From NCBI GenBank assembly GCA_026129485.1, contig JAHCHY010000028.1:1-33248 (forward strand): a stretch of 33,248 nt of DNA, read 5' to 3'. Both the position numbers and the translations under genes were made by a program. Within the stretch, counting starts at the first letter, position 1. Each line of letters starts with the position of its first letter. Source of the DNA: Cyclobacteriaceae bacterium. GTDB lineage: Bacteria > Bacteroidota > Bacteroidia > Cytophagales > Cyclobacteriaceae. Shown in pieces: positions 7,948-16,295 of the stretch. The notes below the pieces were generated by a model. That model did not search any database. It was not told the DNA's origin and was given only the letters and a program-made list of their open reading frames with translations.

Positions 7948-8747
7948 GTAAATACCCGCTAAGCAATGTCCATCCTGAGGCGCAGATCGGCAACCATGTT
8001 GTGATTGAGCCTTTCGCTACTATCCAAAAAAACACGGTTATCGGAGATGGCACCTGGATAGGGCCGAACGTTACCATTATGGAAGGTGCGCGGATCGGAA
8101 AAAACTGCAAGATTTTTCCTGGCGCAGTTATTTCGGGCGAACCGCAGGATCTCAAATTCAAAGGCGAGGTTACCACTACCGAAATTGGTGATAACACGAC
8201 CATTCGCGAATGTGTAACGATTAACCGGGGCACGGTTGATAAGTACAAAACCGTGATTGGCAGCAACTGCCTGATTATGGCGTATGCGCACATTGGCCAC
8301 GATTGTATTGTGGGCAATTATTGCATCCTGGGAAATACCGTTCAATTGGCCGGCCATGTTATAATTGATGATTACGCCATTTTTGGCGGAGCTTGTGCCG
8401 TGCAGCAGTTTTCTAAAATTGGCGCACACGCTTACATTGGTGGCGGCTCCCTGGTGCGCAAAGATGTGCCGCCCTATACCAAGGCCGCCCGCGAACCATT
8501 GTCTTATGCGGGTGTAAACACCGTAGGCTTGCGCAGGCGCGGATTCACCACAGAACAAATCAACGATATACAGGAAGCATACCGGATCGTCTTTTTAAAA
8601 GGCCTCAATAACTCACGCGCCCTCGACCTGGTGGAAAAAGAGCTGCCGCCAAGCCCGGAGCGTGATTATATCATTGATTTTATCCGCAGCAGCGAACGCG
8701 GAGTAATGAAAGGTTTTTCAACCAATGCTTCACTGGATGAAGATTGA
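7944..8747 (+). CDS. lpxA: UDP-N-acetylglucosamine 3-O-acyltransferase LpxA
   Basis: LpxA transfers a 3-hydroxyacyl chain from ACP to the 3-OH of UDP-GlcNAc, the first step of lipid A synthesis. The 267 residues match the usual length. A left-handed beta helix of hexapeptide repeats covers about residues 1-190, with the family motif SGEPQDLKFKGE (64-75) and catalytic His119 in AHIGHDC. The C-terminal helical domain begins near VNTVGLRRRGF. The start codon overlaps the lpxC-fabZ stop by 4 bases and the end overlaps the ABC ATPase gene by 11 bases. Confidence 0.97.
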   Translation: MSKYPLSNVHPEAQIGNHVVIEPFATIQKNTVIGDGTWIGPNVTIMEGARIGKNCKIFPGAVISGEPQDLKFKGEVTTTEIGDNTTIRECVTINRGTVDKYKTVIGSNCLIMAYAHIGHDCIVGNYCILGNTVQLAGHVIIDDYAIFGGACAVQQFSKIGAHAYIGGGSLVRKDVPPYTKAAREPLSYAGVNTVGLRRRGFTTEQINDIQEAYRIVFLKGLNNSRALDLVEKELPPSPERDYIIDFIRSSERGVMKGFSTNASLDED

Positions 8748-9351
8748 GGTCAGCAACCTGGGCAAGCGATTTAACCGCGAGTGGATTTTTAAAAACCTCA
8801 ATTTTCAGTTTACAAAAAATACCTATGCCGTAATAGGGCCAAATGGTTCCGGCAAATCAACGTTGTTACAGATACTATGGGGACAAATGCTCCCCAGCAA
8901 AGGCGAGATAACCTATTGGTACGGGCAACAGATTATACCGGCCGATGAAGTTTACCCGCACGTATCCATAGCCACGCCTTATCTTGAATTAATTGATGAA
9001 TTTACCTTAACCGAGATGGTTGACTTTCATTTCCATTTCAAGAAGCCCGGCCAAGGCAAAAGCACGGCAGAGCTGATTGAGCTTTTTGAGCTGACCCATG
9101 CCCGCGATAAAGTCATTTCCAATTTTTCATCAGGCATGCGGCAACGGTTGAAGCTTGGGCTTGCTTTTTATTCTGACGTGTCTGCGATTTTCCTCGATGA
9201 GCCCACTACCAACTTAGATAAAAAAGCAATTGACTGGTACCGGCAGCACCTGGCGGCAATACCCGCTGAAACAATGGTGATCATTGCCAGTAACCAGGAG
9301 CATGAATACCCGGGCACAGCCATTAAGCTGGATATTTTAAATTATAAGTAG
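8737..9351 (+). CDS. ABC transporter ATP-binding protein, single domain
   Basis: The 204-residue ABC ATPase (from ATG 8737; an ATG at 8725 would add only four residues) has Walker A GPNGSGKST (34-42), signature SSGMRQR (131-137) and Walker B AIFLDEP (150-156) with NLD D-loop. The switch-loop position, normally TH, reads Ser185-Asn186 in VIIASNQEH, so the usual His is absent. The compact size suits the CcmA or LptB-like class that pairs with a separate membrane protein, but no permease is present here. It overlaps lpxA by 11 bases. Being in the lipid A operon suggests an envelope role, but that is context only. Confidence 0.85.
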   Translation: MKIEVSNLGKRFNREWIFKNLNFQFTKNTYAVIGPNGSGKSTLLQILWGQMLPSKGEITYWYGQQIIPADEVYPHVSIATPYLELIDEFTLTEMVDFHFHFKKPGQGKSTAELIELFELTHARDKVISNFSSGMRQRLKLGLAFYSDVSAIFLDEPTTNLDKKAIDWYRQHLAAIPAETMVIIASNQEHEYPGTAIKLDILNYK

Positions 9352-9466
9352 GTTACAAACCGGAATAACCCGTCATTAACCGCAGAAATAGCGTTTTTAA
9401 TGCAGGTTGTGTTTTTTTAAACTAACCCTTTTTACTATGTTTAAGGTTGATTTTAATATCCAAAGC

Positions 9467-9934
9467 ATGAAAATTCTGAGAATAGTTTCTTTTTTGGCAG
9501 TGGCTGCTGTGCTGAGTACGTATATGGGTTGTAAGCCAAAGGGCTCAGATCCGGAACCTCTTGAAAATGTACAGTTTGATAAGCTCGCAAAAACCTGGAA
9601 GATAAATACTGTTACTTTTAATGATACTGACAGAACCGCAGAGTACACCGGGTTTCAACTCGCGTTGGGCGGCACAAAAGGAGCACCTCCGTTTTCTTAT
9701 ACTACAACGAGCCGCCCTGCCCAAAGCCCATGGAAAGCCAGTGGAACGTGGGAATTTGGTTCATCTGTTGGGGATCAGATCATACGCGATAAGGGAGTAT
9801 CGGCAGATGAACTTGCGATTGAATATTCAGTAACTGAATCAACTCTTCAGTTGAAATTCACTTTTCTTCGTGAACCATACGATGCTCGCACCGAAGATGT
9901 AAAAGGCCCATGGATTTTTAACTTCACACTTTAA
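9467..9934 (+). CDS. Predicted lipoprotein, possibly lipocalin-like
   Basis: I chose ATG 9467 because it directly starts a lipoprotein signal: KILRIV, a hydrophobic stretch, then Cys22 (STYMGC). The lipobox is loose, as is common in Bacteroidota. An in-frame ATG at 9437 would only add hydrophilic residues. The mature part opens with a Gly/Pro-rich linker, then KLAKTWKINTVTFNDTDRT, which resembles the first strand of the small lipocalin-like lipoproteins of this phylum (strand pattern, W near the start). About 155 residues in all. The function is unknown. It stands alone between the lpx block and a strong terminator. Confidence 0.7.
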   Translation: MKILRIVSFLAVAAVLSTYMGCKPKGSDPEPLENVQFDKLAKTWKINTVTFNDTDRTAEYTGFQLALGGTKGAPPFSYTTTSRPAQSPWKASGTWEFGSSVGDQIIRDKGVSADELAIEYSVTESTLQLKFTFLREPYDARTEDVKGPWIFNFTL

Positions 9935-9953
9935 GACTCTGATAACATAAATC

Positions 9954-9979
9954 AAAGCCCCGATTCTCGGGGCTTTTTT
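9954..9979. terminator. Rho-independent terminator shared by two convergent genes
   Basis: A 10 bp perfect GC-rich stem, AAAGCCCCGA (9954-9963) with its complement (9967-9976), encloses a 3-base TTC loop and runs into a T tract (9974-9979). It ends the lipoprotein gene on the plus strand. It also lies directly after the mutS2 stop on the minus strand, where the following T run is shorter. Confidence 0.9.
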
Positions 9980-12338
9980 ATTTCAATACCACTACTGTAA
10001 TTCCATCGCCACCTCTATCCACATGCTCATCGGCAAAGGATGCTACACCTTTTGTTGCCTTCAGACGATCGCGTACCACCTTACGCAACACCCCTTCGCC
10101 TTTGCCATGCAAAATCTTCACTTCGGCTTGGCCTAATAGCATGGCATCATCCAGGAACTGATCCAGCAATGCATTTGTTTCTTCTACGCGCCTGCCGCGT
10201 ATATCTAACGTGCTTACAAACTGTGATTGTTTTTTCATTACATCCACACCCAAGGCACGCGCTTTTGCAACCGTGGGATGCTGCGGGGCCTGGTCGCTTC
10301 GAATCAGTTGCTTTAATTTTACCGAGCTGCGCAAGCTGCCGAATTCAACCAGCGCCACATCTTCCTTAATTGAAATAACCTTGCCGCTTACCTCCTGCCC
10401 GATTAACCGCACACTATCACCCGTTTCAATCTTATCCTGCGATTGAGCCTGCTTAGCAGGAAGCTTAACTTTCTCAACCAGACCCTGTAATCCTTCGCGC
10501 ACTTTCTTCGTTTCCTTCTTCTCCGCTTTATTTTCTTTTATGTGGCGGATGGTTTTCTCAATCTCGCGATTGGTTTCCTTTAAAAGATTGGCTGCCTCCA
10601 GCTTCGCCTTCTCCAATATCGCTTTCTTCTTTTCATGCAGCTCATCCGAAAGCGATTCGTACTTTTCAACCGCTTCATTCAGTTGCTTTTCGCGCTGTGT
10701 GATCTCGCGTTGCCGTTTTTCAATGGCAGCTTTTTCATCGGCTACGGTTTTCATCAGGGTTTCCAAACCGGTAAGCTCCTTACCGATTATTTCCTCCGCC
10801 TTCAGAATGGTTTTCGCGGGCAAGCCCGTTTTACGGGCAATCTCCAAAGCAAACGAGCTTCCGGGCTTACCTATCTCCAATTGAAACAACGGGCCGAGTT
10901 GTTTGGTATCGAACAACATGGCGCCATTGCGAATGTGCGGATGGGTTTCAGCAAACAGCTTCAAATTGTAATAATGGGTAGTGGCTACACCCCACGCGCC
11001 ATTGCCCAGCAGGCCATCCAGAACAGCTTCTGCAATTCCACCTCCAAAATTCGGATCAGTTCCGGCACCCAATTCATCTAACAGTACCAACGTTTGTGCA
11101 TTGGTATTTTGCAGGAAGAACGCCATGTTCTGCAAATGCGAGCTATACGTGCTCAGATCATTTTCAAGGCTCTGCTGATCGCCAATGTCCAGAAATATCT
11201 TTCTGAAGATTCCTACTGTAGATTTATCGTGCACCGGTACCAGCAACCCGCATTGCGCCATGTATTGAACTAAGCCAACGGTTTTCAGACAGACTGATTT
11301 ACCACCGGCATTGGGCCCGGATACCAACAGGAAAGGTTGTTCTTCAGGCAGGTCTATTGTAAGCGGCACAACATCGCGCTTTCCGCGCAAGCTTAAAAAC
11401 AAAAGCGGATGCCGTGCCTGAATCCAGTTCAGGTAAGGATAGGGTTTCATCTGTGGTAATTCGGCCCGGATATCTAATGCAAATTTGGCTTTGGCACGTG
11501 CAAAATCCAGCTCGCCCAAAAACCGGTAAGCATACGCCAACGCAGGTAAGTGCTGGCGCAACAAGGAAGTAAGTTCCCTCAGAATACGAATTACCTCGCG
11601 CCTGTCGGCATGAAGCAAATCGCGGATCTCATTATTGGCATCCAGCACTTCGGCCGGTTCCATAAAAACAGTTTGCCCCGTGGCAGATTCATCCAGGATA
11701 AACCCCTGCAGCTTTCTTTTGTGTTCGGCCTGTATGGGAATGGCTGGCCGGCCGTTACGAATGGTAAGGATGGCTCCTTCCGGAACCCAGCCTTGTTCCA
11801 CTGCTTTCCTGAAAATCTGGTCCGCCAGTCGCTTTACGCGACTTTGCTCTTCGCGCAGGCGTTTGCGTATCTGCGCCAGCTCTGCACTGGCATTATCGCG
11901 CACCTGGCCCCGATCGTCAAACTTAGATTCGATGCTACTGACCAACGAAACAGGAATGGACACCGGCTCCGCCAGCTTAAAAAGCTGGGGTAATGTTTGC
12001 TGATTGGCCGTGAGATATTTTTTACAAGCCAGTATGGTCTGTAATGAAAGTAATATCTCATGAAAGGACTCTTCCTCCAGAAAGCTGCCGTCAATGGCTG
12101 CCGTTTTAAAGTAGGCCGCAGTATCGTAATAATGCGAAGCCGGGAACTCATCTGCTTTTTCCAGAATTTGCTTGAACTCGGCATTTTGCTCAAGCCGCGA
12201 CTTCACTTCTGAAAAATCAGAGCTGAAAGCCATCGCATCTACCTGTTGCATCCCTAACGGGCCGAGGCAGTATTGCTGTAAACGTTCCCGTACCTGGTCA
12301 AACCCAAGCTTGCGTTCAAACTCTTCAGGAAAAATCAT
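9978..12338 (-). CDS. mutS2: Endonuclease/ATPase MutS2
   Basis: The 786-residue protein matches the usual MutS2 length. After the MutS core and lever (about 1-330) comes the ATPase: Walker A GPNAGGKS (341-348), Walker B LVLLDELG (417-424) and TTHYYNLK (about 453-460). Then a long charged coiled coil (about 510-640), a KOW-like segment, and a C-terminal Smr domain (about 710-786) with LDIRG and HGKGEG motifs. MutS2 lacks the mismatch-binding domain. It has been linked to suppression of recombination and, in Bacillus, to splitting collided ribosomes. It is 3 bases downstream of the DUF4296 gene, so the two are co-transcribed. Confidence 0.96.
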   Translation of the reverse strand: MIFPEEFERKLGFDQVRERLQQYCLGPLGMQQVDAMAFSSDFSEVKSRLEQNAEFKQILEKADEFPASHYYDTAAYFKTAAIDGSFLEEESFHEILLSLQTILACKKYLTANQQTLPQLFKLAEPVSIPVSLVSSIESKFDDRGQVRDNASAELAQIRKRLREEQSRVKRLADQIFRKAVEQGWVPEGAILTIRNGRPAIPIQAEHKRKLQGFILDESATGQTVFMEPAEVLDANNEIRDLLHADRREVIRILRELTSLLRQHLPALAYAYRFLGELDFARAKAKFALDIRAELPQMKPYPYLNWIQARHPLLFLSLRGKRDVVPLTIDLPEEQPFLLVSGPNAGGKSVCLKTVGLVQYMAQCGLLVPVHDKSTVGIFRKIFLDIGDQQSLENDLSTYSSHLQNMAFFLQNTNAQTLVLLDELGAGTDPNFGGGIAEAVLDGLLGNGAWGVATTHYYNLKLFAETHPHIRNGAMLFDTKQLGPLFQLEIGKPGSSFALEIARKTGLPAKTILKAEEIIGKELTGLETLMKTVADEKAAIEKRQREITQREKQLNEAVEKYESLSDELHEKKKAILEKAKLEAANLLKETNREIEKTIRHIKENKAEKKETKKVREGLQGLVEKVKLPAKQAQSQDKIETGDSVRLIGQEVSGKVISIKEDVALVEFGSLRSSVKLKQLIRSDQAPQHPTVAKARALGVDVMKKQSQFVSTLDIRGRRVEETNALLDQFLDDAMLLGQAEVKILHGKGEGVLRKVVRDRLKATKGVASFADEHVDRGGDGITVVVLK

Positions 12339-12341
12339 AAC

Positions 12342-12746
12342 TTATTGATCAGGCTTGCGCGTTCGCTTTTCTTTCTCCGGTGATTTATCGGAGGATTTGG
12401 TGCGCATTTTCTGTTCGCGCAAACTCAACGTATCAATTACAGAATCGTAAATCTTTTCGAGCTGCTCAGGGTTATCCAGGTAGTACTGATAGGTTTTCTG
12501 AACCACGCTATCAGGCAGCTCAAATTTTCTGAACAGCTTTTCTTCAAACGGAACAAAAAGCTTGATGGCCGAGTCCCGCTGAAAAGCCGAATTACTCATA
12601 CGTGCCTCTGCCAGGTAAACCTCCACCAATACTTTCGAAAACTCGGCCGGTGAAAGCACACCGGGCGGACGGCTCTCCCTATTGCAGGCCACTGTTAGCG
12701 TGGCAACTGCACAAATCAAAGCGATATAACATTTTACAGATCTCAT
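12342..12746 (-). CDS. DUF4296 lipoprotein
   Basis: The 134-residue protein has a lipoprotein signal ending at Cys21 (LTVAC). The body shows the DUF4296 pattern: PPGVLSPAEFSKVLVEVYLAE (shown here as PPGVLSPAEF then VEVYLAEA), a helical segment with SVVQKTYQYYLDNPEQLEKI, and a Lys/Glu-rich tail. The family is confined to Bacteroidota and has no known function. It sits 3 bases upstream of mutS2 and diverges from the DUF58 gene across a 124-base gap. Confidence 0.8.
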   Translation of the reverse strand: MRSVKCYIALICAVATLTVACNRESRPPGVLSPAEFSKVLVEVYLAEARMSNSAFQRDSAIKLFVPFEEKLFRKFELPDSVVQKTYQYYLDNPEQLEKIYDSVIDTLSLREQKMRTKSSDKSPEKEKRTRKPDQ

Positions 12747-12841
12747 CGTATCATCAAAAGGTTGACAGCCTGCATAAGCTACCGATGACAGGGGTTGTCG
12801 ACCTTACACCATGAACAGGCTGCGAAATTAGTCATAATTCT

Positions 12842-12849
12842 TATTTTTG
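12842..12849 (+). promoter_or_regulatory. Possible -7 box for the DUF58/Bat cluster
   Basis: TATTTTTG matches TAnnTTTG and lies 21 bases before the GTG start of the DUF58 gene. No TTTG is found at the expected -33 spacing, so this is a half match. The wider gap (12747-12870) also holds an imperfect inverted repeat near 12758-12806. Confidence 0.35.
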
Positions 12850-12870
12850 GGCCTCCAATAATGTGCCGGA

Positions 12871-13749
12871 GTGAAAGCGCTGCTGAAAAAACTACGCAAG
12901 TATGAAATTCAAATCCGTAAGGCCATCAACAGCCAGATGCAGGGCGACTTCCGCTCTATATTCAAAGGCACCGGGCTGGAGTTTGATGACGTGCGGCCCT
13001 ACCAGTACGGAGATGACATTCGTACCATTGACTGGAATGTTTCGGCCAAGGGTCATGGTACATTTGTAAAAACCTTCCGCGAAGAAAAAGAACAAACTAT
13101 TTATTTTATCCTGGATGTAAGCGCTTCGCAGTTTATCGGTACACCGGGCCGCACCAAGTTTGATATTGCCCGTGAGATTTGCGGGGTACTTGCTTTATCC
13201 GGAACAAAGGAGAGCAGCCAGGTAGGACTGATCTGCTACTCGGATACACGCGAAAAATTTCTGAAGCCCAGGAAGGGCATGGCACAGGCTTATGAAATTG
13301 TTTCAAGCCTTGAAAAGCTAACCCCGGTTTCGCCTAAAACCAACCTGAACCGGGCTATCACCTTTGCGCTCAACTCCATCAAACGCAGAAGTGTAATTAT
13401 TCTTATCTCTGATTTTATTGATGAAGGTTACGAGCATCACCTGAAATCCCTGGCCCGCAGGCACGACCTGGTGATGATCCAGATCAGCGATAAGCGCGAA
13501 ACACAATTGCCCCGCCTCGGCACTATTCCCGTGCTGGATAAGGAATCTCAAAAAACCATTTGGGTAAATTCTTCTTTCGGTGATTTCCGCGCCAAGATGG
13601 TGGACCATCATTTCGAACGGCAACAGGCATTGATCAGCTTCAGTAAAAAACACCAGGTTAATTTTCTTTCTGTTTCCACGGAAGAAGACTACGTGCCCAA
13701 GCTCCTTCGTTTATTTAAGGTGAGAAACAAATCGGTAAAGAGTGCATAG
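12871..13749 (+). CDS. DUF58 domain protein with von Willebrand A-like fold (Bat cluster)
   Basis: The 292-residue protein carries the DUF58 core FDDVRPYQYGDDIRTIDWN (39-56 region) followed by a VWA-like domain with MIDAS-type motif DVSAS (82-86) and LISDFID. DUF58 proteins normally work with a MoxR-type AAA+ ATPase and BatA/BatB membrane proteins; the clusters are linked to stress tolerance and metal-centre or envelope maturation. The start must be GTG 12871, because an in-frame stop at 12859-12861 precludes any longer form. It overlaps the next gene by 8 bases. No moxR gene lies next to it: upstream is the divergent DUF4296 gene. Confidence 0.88.
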   Translation: MKALLKKLRKYEIQIRKAINSQMQGDFRSIFKGTGLEFDDVRPYQYGDDIRTIDWNVSAKGHGTFVKTFREEKEQTIYFILDVSASQFIGTPGRTKFDIAREICGVLALSGTKESSQVGLICYSDTREKFLKPRKGMAQAYEIVSSLEKLTPVSPKTNLNRAITFALNSIKRRSVIILISDFIDEGYEHHLKSLARRHDLVMIQISDKRETQLPRLGTIPVLDKESQKTIWVNSSFGDFRAKMVDHHFERQQALISFSKKHQVNFLSVSTEEDYVPKLLRLFKVRNKSVKSA

Positions 13750-14635
13750 GGTCTTATTCATACTGTTCTTGTTTGCCGTGTATGCTGCCCCCGGACAGGA
13801 AGTAAAAGTGCGGGGAGGCTTTGAAGGTGATACCGTTCGGCTTGGGTTACCCATTCGCTACACGGTAACCGCTCAATACCCCAGCCGGTACCAGGTCTTG
13901 TTTCCTGACTCTACCTTCAACTTTGCCCCCTTCGAGTTTAAATCCAAAAAGTATGTACCGACTAAAACACTAAACAACCTGAGCTATGACAGCGTGGTGT
14001 ACACGTTGGTAAGCTTTGAGATTGATTCGTTGCAGATATTAAGCCTGCCGGTATTCCAGGTTCAAAAACGCGATTCGCTGGTTTACCACACCGATGCCGA
14101 TACGGTGTTCTTTAGCGCTATGGTGGAAAACATTCCGGACTCGCTGGCGATTAATCAATTGCCTTTAAAGACCAACACAGCCTATAACAAAGTAAGCTGG
14201 ATATTAAACTATCCTGTCCTGCTGATTATTGGCGGTATTTTGCTGGTTGTGGCTATCCTGGTCTGGATCGTGTTTGGCAAACGAATACGAAAGCATTTTG
14301 TCTTAAAACGGTTAATGAAAAAGCACAATACGTTCATTACCTTGTTCGATCAGGCCGTTGAAAAGTTAAGTCAAACTTTTAGCCCCGATATGGCTGAACG
14401 TTCCATAACCCTCTGGAAAAAATACATGGAAGAACTTTCTGACCGGCCCTACACCAAGTACACTTCCAAAGAAATACGCGAACTTGAAAAAGGCGAACTT
14501 ACCCAGGCGCTGCAAGCGGTGGACAGGATGATCTACGCACGGCTACAGCCCGAAAGCCTTTCTGCATTTGAGCAATTAAAAATATTTACGGTGAACCGGT
14601 TCAATCAAAAATTACAGGAAGTAAAACATGGATGA
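13742..14635 (+). CDS. BatD/DUF4381-like single-pass membrane protein of the Bat cluster
   Basis: The 297-residue protein has an N-terminal signal peptide (hydrophobic residues 4-17, cleavage near APGQ), a beta-rich extracytoplasmic region (about 20-150), one strong membrane segment (about 157-178), and a charged cytoplasmic helical tail. The tail features (WKKYMEEL, TSKEIRELEKGEL) resemble DUF4381 and the C-termini of BatD proteins. It begins at GTG 13742 inside the DUF58 gene (8-base overlap) and itself overlaps batA by 8 bases, so the three are coupled. Function is inferred from context. Confidence 0.7.
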   Translation: MHRVLFILFLFAVYAAPGQEVKVRGGFEGDTVRLGLPIRYTVTAQYPSRYQVLFPDSTFNFAPFEFKSKKYVPTKTLNNLSYDSVVYTLVSFEIDSLQILSLPVFQVQKRDSLVYHTDADTVFFSAMVENIPDSLAINQLPLKTNTAYNKVSWILNYPVLLIIGGILLVVAILVWIVFGKRIRKHFVLKRLMKKHNTFITLFDQAVEKLSQTFSPDMAERSITLWKKYMEELSDRPYTKYTSKEIRELEKGELTQALQAVDRMIYARLQPESLSAFEQLKIFTVNRFNQKLQEVKHG

Positions 14636-15671
14636 ATTAACAACTTCCTGGTATTCGGTTGACTGGTTTTTGCCCGAAACGTGGAATGGATTTACCTGGG
14701 AGAACCCGGTTTTTCTCTATTTAATAGCAGGGGTACCCTTTCTGTTTGTGGGGCGTTGGCTGATACGCTTTTACTTCAACCAGAAGCTTCCGGTTGCCCT
14801 TGTAAAAAGTGATTTAAAAACATCGCCTGTTACTTGGTTCCGGTTTATACCGGAAACCATTTTTGCTATTGCTTTGATCTTGGTATTGGTGGCATTGGCG
14901 CGCCCGCAACGCACAAACGAAAAAGTTATTCAAAACTCGGAAGGTATTGACATCATGCTGGCGATCGACATATCGCAATCCATGCAGATTGGAGATCTTC
15001 TGCCGAACCGGTTAGAGGCAGCCCGGAACGTAGCCCGCGATTTTATTGGCGGCCGCATCCAGGATCGTATCGGTATCGTGGTGTTTTCGGGCGATGCGTT
15101 TTCACTGGCGCCCCTGACTACCGATTATGATTTGCTGAATGCTTACCTCAACGATATTTCGTTCGATATGATTGAATCACGCGGAACGGCAATCGGTTCT
15201 GCGCTGGCTGTGGTAACCAATCGCATGCGCGAGTCAGAATCCAAATCGAAAGTTTGTATTCTGCTTAGCGATGGCGATAGTAATGCGGGCAATATTGACC
15301 CGATAACCGCTGCCGAGCTTGCGGCTGCTTACAGCATTAAAATTTATACCATTATTGTGGGTAGGGAAGGCATGGTTCCGTTTGGTAAAGATTATTTCGG
15401 CAGGCCCAACATGGTTGAAAATACCATTGACGAAACCACCATGCGTAAAATCGCTAACATCGGCTCGGGCCAGTTTTTCAGGGTAACCGATAACAAGGCC
15501 CTGCAGGTTGTATTTGATCGTATTGACCAGTATGAAAAAGCGGAGATTAAGGAAACACGGTTTAAAGACACTTCTGATTTCTATTACATTTACCTGCGCT
15601 GGGCGCTGCTCTTTTTTACACTCTGGATCTTTTTGAAATCCAGCTTTATGTCGAACCTGCTTCAGGATTGA
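14628..15671 (+). CDS. batA: VWA domain membrane protein BatA
   Basis: The 347-residue protein has two N-terminal membrane segments (about 27-45 and 75-91), a VWA domain and a C-terminal membrane segment (about 322-342). The full MIDAS set is present: DISQS (Asp114, Ser116, Ser118), Thr187 (RGTAIG) and Asp215 (LLSDGDS). The motif ALARPQR before the VWA domain is typical of Bat proteins. BatA is an inner-membrane protein thought to act with MoxR-like ATPases and DUF58 partners. It ends the cluster; batB, batC and moxR are not in the window. Its 3' end overlaps the convergent LysE gene by 10 bases. Confidence 0.88.
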   Translation: MDELTTSWYSVDWFLPETWNGFTWENPVFLYLIAGVPFLFVGRWLIRFYFNQKLPVALVKSDLKTSPVTWFRFIPETIFAIALILVLVALARPQRTNEKVIQNSEGIDIMLAIDISQSMQIGDLLPNRLEAARNVARDFIGGRIQDRIGIVVFSGDAFSLAPLTTDYDLLNAYLNDISFDMIESRGTAIGSALAVVTNRMRESESKSKVCILLSDGDSNAGNIDPITAAELAAAYSIKIYTIIVGREGMVPFGKDYFGRPNMVENTIDETTMRKIANIGSGQFFRVTDNKALQVVFDRIDQYEKAEIKETRFKDTSDFYYIYLRWALLFFTLWIFLKSSFMSNLLQD

Positions 15672-16291
15672 AGAAAGCTTTCGGCCATCAGCCACAGCTT
15701 GATCCCGAAAGCAAACAGGCAAATACCTACTACAATGTTAAGGATCATCATCAGGCGCTGTGTAACCAGCCGTCTTAGCTTACCGGCCAGGTAAGCCTTG
15801 AGTAAATCTGTGGCCAGCACCGTAGCCAGAACGACAGAAAAGAAAAAAAGAAATTCGTATCCGTGGGCGTAGCCAAAGTCAAGCGAAGCTACGCTGATAG
15901 CGCCAATCCAGAACACAGGTACCATCGGGCTCAGCACATTAATCACAAAGCCTTTGAAAAAATACCGGTAGCCTCGCTTTTCGGTAGCTGCATGCATAAC
16001 CTGTAAGGGCCTGCGGCTTTTAACCAGCACATGGTACAATCCAAACAAAACCAGGATGGCGCCACCCACATAGGCCAGGTACAGTTTAAAGTCCGGATCG
16101 TTTATAAACTGTACCAGCCCAAAGTAGCAAATGGCAACGTAGAGGATATCGCTGACTGAAACGCCAAGCGAAACCAGCACGCCACTCCAGAACCCACGCT
16201 CAACGCTGGTTTGAATAATGGTAAAAAAAACCGGCCCGATCAATACAGCCAGTACCAGCCCCATTTTCAACCCGTTAAAGAGAATGTCCAT
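15662..16291 (-). CDS. LysE-family amino acid exporter
   Basis: The 209-residue protein has six predicted membrane segments and LysE-family features: GLVLAVLIGPVFFTIIQTS at the N-terminus (GP motif), then FKGFVINVLSPMVPVFWIG mid-protein, where the Asn-Pro type motif is found. LysE/RhtB proteins export amino acids or homoserine-like molecules by proton antiport. I chose ATG 16291, four bases after the GH3 stop, over a TTG at 16303 that would add four residues and overlap the upstream gene. The tight spacing with the GH3 gene implies translational coupling. Confidence 0.85.
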   Translation of the reverse strand: MDILFNGLKMGLVLAVLIGPVFFTIIQTSVERGFWSGVLVSLGVSVSDILYVAICYFGLVQFINDPDFKLYLAYVGGAILVLFGLYHVLVKSRRPLQVMHAATEKRGYRYFFKGFVINVLSPMVPVFWIGAISVASLDFGYAHGYEFLFFFSVVLATVLATDLLKAYLAGKLRRLVTQRLMMILNIVVGICLFAFGIKLWLMAESFLQS

Positions 16292-16295
16292 TGCG

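Noticed and set aside
7959-8558. 199-residue minus-strand frame opposite lpxA
   Set aside because: Mirror of the hexapeptide repeats of lpxA, which have strong coding features on the plus strand.
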